From contig NW_004457337.1 in assembly GCF_000313135.1 (NCBI RefSeq), positions 6,915 to 20,531 of the forward strand: DNA of 13,617 nucleotides, read 5' to 3'. Made by a program: the position numbers and the translations under genes. The notes under the pieces are model-generated. The model saw nothing but the letters and a program-made list of their open reading frames with translations, ran no database searches and was not told where the DNA came from. Below are positions 1 to 7,244 of this stretch, one piece after another (the stretch's first letter is position 1; the number at the start of each line of letters is the position of its first letter). This DNA comes from Acanthamoeba castellanii str. Neff (Eukaryota > Discosea > Longamoebia > Acanthamoebidae).

Positions 1-8
1 TCTTTCAG

Positions 9-946
9 CTTACCTCCATGGGCATGCCTTGGGAGAATCTACTCTTGACCTATCCAGGAAACCCAAACTACTGGCAAAAGGGAAAGGTGCAGCGCGTCCA
101 CACCCATCTCTCTTGAATGATGGCCGCAGGGTAACCCGTGTGAATGTGAATCAGAGCGGAGCGGTGTTTGGCTATACTGCTGAAATAATGATGATCCCCG
201 AACTCAAGCTTGGCGTAGCGGTGTTGATGAATGGTACGCACTGGGACCCCCTCCATTGCCCGTCAGGATGCACCTCACCCTAACACATGCACGAACTGTG
301 AATACAGGCGGGCTTGGTGGACCGGCACTTACTGCAGCGCTACAGGCGAACGCTGTGCTGGTTCCTCCACTAACTCAGCTTCTGAGCCAAGTTCAAGTCC
401 CTCCTGCCCTCCCGCCCCATCCCCAGAACATTGTTGGATCGTACAAGGCGTACAACACTGACCCGCTTCCCCCAATCTTCCAAGGTATCCACATCCATCC
501 CATGCAGAGTGTGCGTTCTCCTTTGAGTCCTCATCATTGATGATCGCCAGGAATCACTGCGGACGTGAGGTTGATTCAGGATGAGACCAACAGGACAAGG
601 GTGCTCATCACCATCTACATTGGGCATGGCACCACCCCATTCTTCTCAGCCCTCCTGGACTACTATGAGGCCTTCAACAAGGACCCCAACCAGCTGATCC
701 TTCAAGTGGCCATCTCCTGTGCGTTCCCTTGTCTCTTGTTTTGCCCCTGTTGGGGTTGGTGGATGATGATCTGCTTCTCACTTACCCATTGAATGATGAG
801 CAGCCACCCATCCTGATCTGTGTGAGGAGGTCCTTGGTGGAGGCAACCAACTAGTCTACTTCACCATGAACCCCACAACTGGTGTGGCTACCACCTTTGA
901 GCTAAAGGGGCTCTACTATGGCTTCATCTTTCATCATGCCTTGTGA
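9..946 (+). pseudogene. 3' part of a serine beta-lactamase-like (class C / LACTB family) gene, frame-broken at its end
   Basis: The 5' part lies outside the window. Reading exons 9-86, 155-233, 308-484 and 551 onward, all joined at GT-AG sites with matching phases (introns 87-154, 234-307, 485-550), gives a protein running YWQKGK|SGAVFGYTAEI then PELKLGVAVLMNG. This is the K-S/T-G motif strand and the following strand of the penicillin-binding/beta-lactamase fold. It continues into a C-terminal extension with NIVGSYKAYN, typical of the small beta-barrel domain found after such domains in eukaryotic and bacterial homologues. Exon 1 may start at the AG at 7-8. The last exon changes frame twice, near 715-723 and near 812-824, before ending FELKGLYYG...HHAL and TGA at 944-946. 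The upstream catalytic SxxK and YxN motifs are not in view. The family contains peptidases and esterases as well as beta-lactamases, so the substrate is unknown. The frame breaks could be real decay or sequencing error; they sit in the part that has lost CpG. Confidence 0.62.
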
Positions 947-1059
947 ACAGTCATTAGTATTACATCACCATTCATCATTCCACTATTACCTGGTACAGCC
1001 TGGTGTCAGACTGCTCTCTTTGCTGGCCATCTTGTAGTTTCAATTCACAATTTTTTAAT

Positions 1060-1135
1060 AATAAAAAAATTTCTTTGTCCTGGTGGTGTGGACAGGTGGA
1101 AGACACGGTGTCCCCCCTAATTGTGATGAAATAAA
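1060..1135 (+). terminator. Polyadenylation signals downstream of the beta-lactamase-like gene
   Basis: AATAAA occurs at 1060-1065 and again at 1130-1135, about 115 and 185 nt after the TGA at 944-946. Either could end the transcript. Confidence 0.4.
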
Positions 1136-1822
1136 CAAAGCATCACTCACACACATCACTGAGCACCCTAGTGGCAGCACACCGAGAGAGTGATTGAGCC
1201 GGATCATGACCCCCCCCCAACGATCCGAGGTGTTGTCTCAGAACGAGGGAGGCCACCACACACCACCGGTCATTGTCACGGAACTAAGGTCCGCCCTCGG
1301 ATCCTCACCCCAAACCCTAAGATCCGGCCTCGGTCGGTGCCGTCACCCCCCCAAACAACCCTAAACCTTGAGTGTCCTAACCCTAAACCATCTGGCAAAA
1401 CGCCACCGCCACCGCCCGAACGTTGTTGTGCGCACAGTGCCACCCATCTCGGAACCACCGGATCGGCACGCCCCACGATCCGCGCCACACCCGTTGGTGC
1501 CACGCCACAACCAACCAACCACGAACCGACGGCCCTCGATCTAGTCCGCGACACCGCATCCTCACCGCCACCGCCAACTGTTGTTGACACCACCCTCGCC
1601 GACCCCCACCCAAATAACCTGTCGTTAGCATCGGCAAAAACTGGTTGTGTCTCAAGCACTCGGATCCCAGGATCCCCCACCAAGCCGCGACCCGAGCATC
1701 ACCACTGCGGATCCAAACGAAAAAGTGCTCTTAGGGTTTATTGCTGCTGCTCCAGCGCGTCCACGCCCACCGCCGCCAGTGGCCCTGGCCGAGCCAGGGT
1801 CCCTCGGCCGGCACCCACCGTG
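1136..1822. other. GC-rich stretch without a convincing gene
   Basis: Both strands stay open for long distances (a 320-codon plus-strand frame from 1190, minus-strand frames 1276-1683 and 1383-1655), but the predicted proteins are Pro/Thr/Arg- or Gly/Arg-rich with no domain or hydrophobic core. This is what GC-rich, stop-poor DNA produces by chance. CpG is frequent and the hexamer GGATCC/CGGATC recurs. I see no RNA gene here. It may be decayed downstream sequence of the ankyrin-repeat relic on the minus strand. Confidence 0.4.
1315..1386 (+). repeat. Three scattered telomere-like CCCTAA motifs
   Basis: CCCTAA occurs at 1315-1320, 1359-1364 and 1381-1386, the last two each followed by ACC, and the last preceded by CCTAA. 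They are not in tandem. A reverse copy (TTAGGGTTTA) lies near 1731. This could be an eroded interstitial telomeric tract or chance. Confidence 0.25.
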
Positions 1823-2322
1823 TCACCGCCCACTCGCACCGCCCGCTCCAGCCGGCCCGGCCTCTCCGCCGTCACCTCCCCGTTCCCGCGTCAACGTGAA
1901 GTGCTCCGACATCGTTTTTCGGTTCTGTTGAATCCAACCAACCGACAAATACAGCGTGCCGTGCTCCTTGCGCAGCCATCGGACCATCTCGAAGTGACCG
2001 TGTTGCAACGCCGTGTTTCACGATCCGAACCGGAAGCCGGCCGCCGACACCATCACCTTGGCGGCCTCAAGATGGCCCTGCCTGAGCGCGAACCGCTCGC
2101 ACCAGGCGACATCGATCCCGCACCCCGTCCGATCGCCCACTCGAGGATTTGAGCGTGATTGCGCTCGACCAGCTCGAAGGCACAATGCTCGGGCTCGAGC
2201 TCGGGTTTCGGCATGACGTCGCGCCAGGTGCGGCACACCCACCTCGACGACACCACCTCCACGTCGCCCATCCATCTCGACAGCTCATGAACGAGTTGTG
2301 GTGTCGCCAGCGCCTCCTCCAT
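1823..2322 (-). pseudogene. Broken F-box and ankyrin-repeat protein gene
   Basis: Read on the minus strand from an ATG at 2322-2320, the product begins MEEALATPQLVHELSRWMGD and continues VVSSRWVCRTWRDVMP. That is an F-box-like pattern: hydrophobic residues, then a W-CRTWR ending. After a one-base frame shift near 2118-2125 it continues with ankyrin-type helices: ERNHAQILEWAIGRG, then ERFALRQGHLEAAKVM, then, after a TGA stop at about 2015-2013, LQHGHFEMVRWLRKEHG. The frame after the TGA is unchanged, so the stop is a point lesion (from TGG or CGA). F-box proteins link targets to SCF ubiquitin ligases; the F-box/ankyrin combination is common in amoebal genomes and in giant viruses that infect amoebae such as pandoraviruses. 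Two lesions in a short gene argue for a dead copy. The upstream reading frame to 2427 may be part of it. Confidence 0.5.
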
Positions 2323-2535
2323 GTTCTCGCATGCAAGGTCAAATGCGGTGCTCCGCGAGCACCTCGGCTTCCAACCCCACGCAAAGTGGGCACAAAATAA
2401 ACGTTCATCATGTGCAAACTCATCCATCCCAGCACGTCAATCCGAGCAAGCACAGATCCGTGGCTCGTCCAGAGATCCCTCGATGAGCAGGCCATGTTCG
2501 TCCCTGAGCACTGCCAATCAAAAAACTCCATAAGA

Positions 2536-2541
2536 TTTATT
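2536..2541 (-). terminator. Polyadenylation signal for the 8-cysteine secreted protein gene
   Basis: TTTATT on the plus strand is AATAAA on the minus strand, about 25 nt beyond the stop codon at 2569-2567. The short spacing fits a compact protist gene. Confidence 0.5.
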
Positions 2542-2566
2542 ACCCTGGTGGTGTTCAAAGGAGGCC

Positions 2567-3007
2567 TCAGTTGAGCCGAATGGGGGCATTTTCGCCACGG
2601 GGAGAAGCCGTTACATTGCGAACAATGAAGCTGCCCACCGCCGCCCAACCAATGCTGAAGGAGGTGGGACAGCAGGAGTCCCTCACGCACGGTCCGTTGG
2701 TCTGTAGGAGAATGCGGCACTCATAGGCGCTGTAGAAGTCCAGCGCGTAGTTGGACGAGTTCGCAACGGGGTGGACCACGAGGCTGGTAAAGATATTCGC
2801 GGTCGAATCCTTGAACTGGCCCGTGACACACGCACCGATTCGGCTCGTGAAGAGGACTCCACTGGCACACTGCGGGACGCCCATGTTCTCGACGCAGTCA
2901 CCCCGACAGAAGTCCACGTTGGCCACGCTAATCGGGCTCCCCGTAGCACCCGCAAGGAGCGCCCAAAGGATGACCAATGAAGCCACTGGGAGGAACACTG
3001 AAGTCAT
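2567..3007 (-). CDS. Small secreted protein with eight cysteines, function unknown
   Basis: The frame encodes 146 residues from the ATG at 3007-3005. I chose this start because it puts a classic signal peptide at the N-terminus: MTSVFLPVASLVILWALLAG, with likely cleavage after ATGS or nearby. The frame stays open to an ATG at 3079, but that would bury the signal. The mature part, about 120 residues, has eight cysteines (in FCRGDC, PQCA, GACV, YECR, GPCV and DSCC), enough for four disulfides, and two N-glycosylation sequons (NSS, NVT). There are no introns and no hydrophobic segment after the signal, so it is likely exported or vacuolar rather than membrane-bound. I do not recognise the family. 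It is divergent from the 3467 gene, which also encodes a secreted protein. An AATAAA signal lies just downstream. Confidence 0.65.
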   Translation of the reverse strand: MTSVFLPVASLVILWALLAGATGSPISVANVDFCRGDCVENMGVPQCASGVLFTSRIGACVTGQFKDSTANIFTSLVVHPVANSSNYALDFYSAYECRILLQTNGPCVRDSCCPTSFSIGWAAVGSFIVRNVTASPRGENAPIRLN

Positions 3008-3466
3008 GAGAACACACACCACACACGCGCGCGCCAAATGGCTGCCATGGTCCGTACCACAAGTAGGTGTGAAGTGCATCTGTCACTTGGAGGCTGGAGA
3101 GAAGAACAGATGTTGAGTGGCCCAAAAAAACTGAAGAACAAGACCCCGGCTGGAGTAGAAGTTGATTCTCTTCCGGAGTCCCGCGTGCAGCTCAAATGTC
3201 AATGCTGTCAATACGCCTGGTTTTTTCCAGGCTTTGAGCACCCCCTGGTGGTGAAGAATGGCCAAGAAAGTTTCGCCCTTCTACGCTCTGTTTCTATTGG
3301 TTGAGACACAAAAAGAAATCCTCGCTCGATTGCGAGCAGAACATCCAGAGAAGATTAGGCCTACCAACAATTATTTGAAAGCTGATCTATCTCCGCCGAT
3401 CGCGCCCACAGGTACACCAAAACTCTGTCGAAGTTCCGCCAAGCTTGTCTCTTCTTCTTCACCACC
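3008..3466. promoter_or_regulatory. Shared intergenic region between two divergent secreted-protein genes
   Basis: The 459 bp separate start codons on opposite strands and must hold the promoters of both. No clear TATA box is visible. A pyrimidine-rich run precedes the 3467 start (context CACCACCATG). Divergent arrangement of two secreted-protein genes suggests, but does not show, co-expression. Confidence 0.35.
3258..3411 (+). other. Open reading segment resembling the first half of an HMG box
   Basis: From ATG 3258 the frame reads MAKKVSPFYALFLLVETQKE then ILARLRAEHPEKIRP. The spacing of SPFYALFL...ETQKEI...AEHP resembles helix 1 and the turn of an HMG-box DNA-binding domain. The second half, including the usual tryptophan and LGE.W motif, is missing. 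A possible GT donor at 3412 follows CCCACAG. The frame runs on into the 3467 gene as an unlikely Ser/Arg-rich tail. It may be a gene fragment, an upstream exon, or chance. Confidence 0.28.
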
Positions 3467-4950
3467 ATGCACTCACACTGCCCGCTCGAAGTCGTCGCTC
3501 CCTTTATCGCGCTGCTGTTGGCGTTCTGCTGCGCACCGGGTGCCCTCTCGGCGGCGTTGACACCGACCCCATCGCCGTCACTGGTCCAGCCGGCGGCCAC
3601 CACCGCCGCCGAGTGCCTCGAGCAGCCGTTCGGTGCCCTGTCAGGCGCGTTAAGCATCGGCCAGGGCCAGTCGGGGGTGCCGAGCATCATCTTCACGCTG
3701 GGCTCGTCGGCCGAACTCTACGCCACTGACGTGTGGGGCACGACCGAGACGCCGCTCTCGCTGCGCACCAACCCCGTGGCCCACATGGCCGCCTCCAACG
3801 CGCAGCTTCAGGGCGCCGCCTACAGCGGGGGCAGGCTCTACCTGGTGTTCGCTCGCAACAACGGCCTCGGCCAGTCCAGCGTCTTGGAGATTAATCAGCC
3901 CTGGGGCGGCTCCCCATCCTTCAAGGTAGAAGCTTCACGGCCCCCGACCCAGCTTCAATGAGTCAAAGCAGTGAGACTTAATGGGGGGGTCAATAGTTCC
4001 ACCCTCTGGGGTCGGTGCGAGTGTACGACGTGGTGACTAGCTCCAAGGCGCTCTACTTGCTCACCCAACCCAAGACGGTCGACTGGGAGACGCACCTGCT
4101 GCGCTTTGATCTCGCCCGCGGCAGCTACGAAGGCGTACGCCTGCCCTTTTCTGGTACGTTCAAGAAGCACCTCCCTACCCATTCAAACTTCCTCCTCTTC
4201 CCCATGTCTGGTTGATGACGACCGAACCTGTGGTTGGCCGTGCGCACAGGCGGCAAGGTGGCGATCACGTCGGACGAGGGCTACGTTCTGGCGGCCGGAC
4301 CCAGCCGCAACGCGACACAGTGCGGCTCCACTAACAATGCCGGTTGCACGCTGACCTTCACCCTCGACTCGGTCTACCTCCGCCAGCTCGCCAGCGATGT
4401 CACCTTGAACAGCGGCGGGTGCGAGGTTCACGCGCTGGCGGCCAACCCCTCAAGCCAGCTCTACATGTCGAGCTCAGGCGGAGCCTACTGCGACGCCGCC
4501 CGCTTCACTGGCACACTCAGTGACACCAAGTGGGTGTTTAACTCAGGTACGCCCAAACGGTGTGTGTGTGTGTGTGTGTGTGTACGTGCGGTGTTGTTGT
4601 CTGATGTTGGCCACAGGCCTAACACGTCTCACATCTCTCGGATATCATCAGACGTGGAGGACTTCTCTAGAACCTCAACGTGGGCTGTGCCGGCCTTTAA
4701 CTTCTGGGACGGCTTTGTGGTGGGCCTTGGCGGGCTGGTCAGCACCACGGACACTGGATTGGAGTTCATCCTCCAGACCGAGCAGCAGGTGAACTTCGGC
4801 GCTCCCATGCTAGTGACCGACGCCTTGCTGGGCAAATGCCTCGTCTTCCCCGCGACGGCTTGCCAAGACGGCAACCTCTCGCTCTACACGTTCACCCTCA
4901 ACCAGTTCACCGGTGCAGCCACCGCCAGCCCCATCACCAGCCAGCAGTGA
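3467..4950 (+). CDS. Secreted 403-residue protein, probable beta-propeller-like fold, function unknown (four exons)
   Basis: Exons 3467-3925, 3997-4153, 4250-4546 and 4652-4950 join in phase (introns of 71, 96 and 105 nt, all GT-AG) to 404 codons ending in TGA. The start has a good context (CACCACCATG) and gives a signal peptide with hydrophobic core APFIALLLAFCCAPG, then a Pro/Thr/Ser-rich linker. The rest is repeating beta-strand-like segments (GGRLYLVFARNN, SSKALYLLTQP, GKVAITSDEGYVLAAG, SSQLYMSSSGG, DGFVVGLGGLVSTTD), resembling blades of a propeller; this is an inference from pattern, not a recognised family. Sequons NAT and NLS are present; cysteines are few. There is no second membrane segment, so it is probably exported. 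For the last intron the nearer AG at 4615-4616 gives the wrong frame, so I chose the acceptor at 4650-4651. No canonical polyadenylation signal was seen in the 200 nt after the stop. Confidence 0.7.
4561..4583 (+). repeat. (TG)n microsatellite in intron 3 of the secreted-protein gene
   Basis: An uninterrupted run of 23 nt of alternating TG lies just inside the intron, after the GTACGC donor. A matching tract occurs in the first intron of the leucyl-tRNA synthetase. Confidence 0.9.
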
Positions 4951-5195
4951 CGCAGGAGACGAGTGAGCTTCATGTCAGTGCATTCTTCTGTTTTATGCAC
5001 CTGCTCAGCCCATTCTTGTTGGGCAGGCATGGTCGGGCAGTGTGAAGTCAAGGATAATCTCTGGAATTTCTTCCAATCACACCAGAAAAGTGTCCTCCCC
5101 AAGACCTCCAGAGACACAGACGTTGGGGCAAGACTTGAACCCCGTACGGGAGGAGGCGTGCATGTACACTTGCAATAATATTTTAAAATTCTAAA

Positions 5196-5763
5196 TTAAA
5201 GGTATGCCAGGAATGTGGAGTTAGTCTCATTTGTGTTGAGAATATGGAGCTGCAACACATGTCCAACCAGCAACTCATGCAACTGTACAACATTGTGTTG
5301 GCCAACAATGATAGCATCATGTGTGATGACATCATCATGCATGCCATGGAGCATGATCTCACATCTCCACATACAATCATCTGGATACATCCTCACTGTG
5401 TACCACCATGGAATCAAGGTGATCTGACAGGGGAAGTCTAAAATTGCAGCAATTGAGAAACTTGTGCCATTGCCAATTGTTAAAATGCACAGCTGCTGGG
5501 ATGTCATCACTTGGGCCATCACAAGTGTGATGAACTGGTTAGGGATATTCTGTGTTCTTTAAGAACAGCATTTGGGCAGAATGGTGCTCCCCTACAGCAC
5601 CACAAGATCTCCTTATGTACTCATGAGCAGGCTGCAATGTGTCAATTCAGTTTTGTGATTTTGCATCCTGGACTGGATCATCACCTTGGATTACAACACC
5701 ATCATCAACAGTGAGGCATTCATGAGGTTAGGGTTTTGCACCATAGATCACACCACTTGGGAC
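5196..5763 (-). pseudogene. Possible decayed coding region, unknown family
   Basis: A minus-strand frame is open for 108 codons (5522-5196), ending THDAIIVGQHNVVQLHELLV...FLAYL. Upstream, a second frame reads VDDGVVIQGDDPVQDAKSQN, TGA, IDTLQPAHEYIRRSCGAVGE, and could join it after a frame shift near 5540. The TGA is again what a mutated CGA would leave. The family is not recognised, and the opposite strand is also partly open, so this is weak. Confidence 0.22.
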
Positions 5764-5938
5764 TGCGCACATGCAGGACGCCAGTAATCAACAGGCAGCA
5801 TCCAGCATTGCTGATCGCCATCCACAATGCACAGTCAGTGCATTCAAGAATAAACCCACACCCCATGACAACAACACACAACATACCCAACAAGATCCTC
5901 CTCAGGATTCTGCACTTCACAATCCCAAGCAATGCCAA
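5720..5938 (-). pseudogene. Possible fragment of a membrane protein
   Basis: An open minus-strand frame of 72 codons contains two hydrophobic, cysteine-rich stretches (ILLGMLCVVVMGCGFILEC and ALWMAISNAGCCLLITGVL). It may belong with the three-helix trace at 6129-6482, but several stops separate them. No family is recognised. Confidence 0.2.
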
Positions 5939-6128
5939 TTGTCAGATCACCATCAGATCCAGGGCTGCCATGAAAACAAATGATCACAGTAAACAGAGGC
6001 AGCCATACCATCTTCCTGGTTGGCCAACATCTTGGACATTCAAATTTTGCTGTAATGAATCACCAACACTCCCATGCTACAATAAACACATCAGCCAATC
6101 AGAGCCATGATTTTTGGTTTTCAGATCA

Positions 6129-6482
6129 TCAGAAGGCCCACCATGAGAGAACCAAGTGTGTAGCTGCAATCCACAAGTAGACTGGATTGGTCTTGGGCCA
6201 CAGCTCTATCACCATGATCAGAGATCCACATCCAAACAGGGCAAAGGCCAGGATCCAAGATGTGTGGGCCAGCATTGCAAATCCCAATGGACCCAGTGCC
6301 AGCACTGCACATCCAGCCACCACGCCTTGCTTGAATCTGTGGAGGAAGAATTGTGCTGTCACCTTTGCAACTCCTTCAAGCATCTTGCCTGCACTTTCAT
6401 CGTCCCTGCCTGTTGTGAAATGGCCAAACAGATGTTTCTCTTTGCTATTTATTTGCCTTGTGGACTCACTTGGGCAGCCAAG
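6129..6482 (-). pseudogene. Fragment of a polytopic membrane protein
   Basis: The minus strand is open without a stop from about 6482 to 6129. A hydrophilic N-terminal part of roughly 40 residues (STRQINSKEKHLFGHFTTGR) is followed by three likely membrane segments: VVAGCAVLALGPLGFAMLA, WILAFALFGCGSLIMVIEL and VYLWIAATHLVLSWWAF. The frame then hits two stops (6131-6129 and just beyond). A possible splice acceptor (CTCAG) lies upstream near 6485. The long open frame with alternating hydrophobic blocks is unlikely by chance, but the segment is almost free of CpG and no intact continuation was found. The family is not recognised. Confidence 0.35.
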
Positions 6483-6520
6483 GCTGAGACCACATCACGC
6501 GCACATCGGCACACGCAAAG

Positions 6521-6727
6521 ATGAACGAAGTGGCGACGACCTTCACATCCACAAAGCACGACATCATCACCCGCCTCAACACGCTGGACACCATGGCCAA
6601 AGTGTGCCAGACAGCATCACAACCAATCGATCTCACGGCATGGGAGGAGGTGGACAAACGCCCCTTGGTCGACGAAATCGTGTCTCTCATTCAGGATCTG
6701 GCCGATTGGATCCTGAAGGATGCCTAA
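6521..6727 (+). CDS. Small 68-residue protein, function unknown
   Basis: The ATG at 6521 opens a frame ending with TAA at 6725-6727. The protein is soluble and mostly helical by appearance: TSTKHDIITRLNTLDTMAKV, then WEEVDKRPLVDEIVSLIQDL and ADWILKDA at the C-terminus. There is no signal peptide, membrane segment or cysteine cluster. Support for a real gene is that CpG returns to normal at about 6498, just upstream of the start, that no competing frame in the same stretch looks protein-like, and that AATAAA lies 56 nt beyond the stop. Its size and helices would suit a small subunit of a larger complex, but that is only a guess. I do not recognise it. Confidence 0.5.
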   Translation: MNEVATTFTSTKHDIITRLNTLDTMAKVCQTASQPIDLTAWEEVDKRPLVDEIVSLIQDLADWILKDA

Positions 6728-6782
6728 GCCGAGCTATTGGACGCGATGCATGCACAGGCCATCGCCTTTGCTTGCCAACAAA

Positions 6783-6788
6783 AATAAA
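6783..6788 (+). terminator. Polyadenylation signal of the 68-residue gene
   Basis: AATAAA lies 56 nt after the stop of the 6521 gene, at a typical position for a compact gene. Confidence 0.45.
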
Positions 6789-6806
6789 CTCTCTGCGCAC
6801 CACGAG

Positions 6807-7157
6807 ATGGACGACATGATTGGAAGCAAAGTTGCGGATGGTGATCGGCGACGGTTGATGCCGCCCTCCGATCGCCGGAGTGTGCCGCTGATTGCGGGAC
6901 GTTGTCGCGTCGTCACCCTGAACGACGAAGTCGAGATCCTCCAGTGGATGCTCGCCAACGGATTCGAGTGGCCGGATCGGATCGCCTGGATCGCGGCCGG
7001 GGTGAACGGCGTTGGCGATCCACCGAGCCACGGATCCGTTCTTGCTCAATCCTCCGGTGAAGCGGCGCAATCCGTTCGCGAGTCAGCCACTCAAACACGC
7101 CGAACTTCTGGAAAGAACCTCCAACATAAACAACCCATTGCGAGCTTCAAGTACTGA
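6807..7157 (+). CDS. Short ORF with one ankyrin-like repeat, possibly a gene relic
   Basis: From the ATG at 6807 (the frame is open to an ATG at 6720) 116 residues are encoded. The central part, NDEVEILQWMLANGFEWPD followed by RIAWIAAGVNG, matches the helix-turn-helix of ankyrin repeats of the type seen in amoebae and giant viruses (-D-EVLQW---NG--W-). The rest is Arg/Ser-rich and does not continue the repeat, so the gene is probably a truncated or frame-shifted copy. A 23-nt segment at 7025-7047 is nearly the same (21 of 23) as the reverse complement of 2444-2466, upstream of the other ankyrin relic, hinting at shared ancestry. It converges on the leucyl-tRNA synthetase gene. AATAAA lies 50 nt after the stop. 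Confidence 0.35.
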   Translation: MDDMIGSKVADGDRRRLMPPSDRRSVPLIAGRCRVVTLNDEVEILQWMLANGFEWPDRIAWIAAGVNGVGDPPSHGSVLAQSSGEAAQSVRESATQTRRTSGKNLQHKQPIASFKY

Positions 7158-7206
7158 GAGTGCTGTTTACAGCAAAAAAAAGAGGAAAATGTGCGTGTTG
7201 GGTGAC

Positions 7207-7212
7207 AATAAA
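7207..7212 (+). terminator. Polyadenylation signal after the ankyrin-like ORF
   Basis: AATAAA on the plus strand lies 50 nt beyond the TGA at 7155-7157 and 33 nt before the stop of the convergent leucyl-tRNA synthetase gene. Confidence 0.4.
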
Positions 7213-7244
7213 CTTGATGGTTCGGCCGGAGGCAAGGGTAACGA

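Larger units (their letters stand above)
5159..6497. other. CpG-depleted block with decayed coding traces
   Basis: By eye I count five CpG dinucleotides (5766, 5779, 5816, 6323, 6401) in 1,339 nt, against dense CpG on both sides. TG and CA are correspondingly abundant. No intact gene is visible; three weak minus-strand traces are listed separately. A plus-strand frame near 5194-5441 (with KVCQECG and a 65-residue open stretch from ATG 5244) overlaps one of these traces, and I cannot decide which strand is real. Loss of CpG with gain of TG/CA is the expected result of cytosine methylation and deamination. Confidence 0.7.

Noticed and set aside
1190..2152. 320-codon plus-strand ORF
   Set aside because: It is Pro/Thr/Arg-rich without a domain, overlaps the F-box/ankyrin relic on the other strand, and is explained by high GC content.
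4615..4651. Nearer AG at 4615-4616 as acceptor of the third intron of the 3467 gene
   Set aside because: It shifts the frame; the acceptor at 4650-4651 restores the continuous open frame to 4950.
5120..5160. Possible tRNA T-arm (minus strand GGGGTTCAAGTC)
   Set aside because: The flanking bases do not pair as a 5-bp stem, and no D-arm, anticodon arm or acceptor stem could be built around it.
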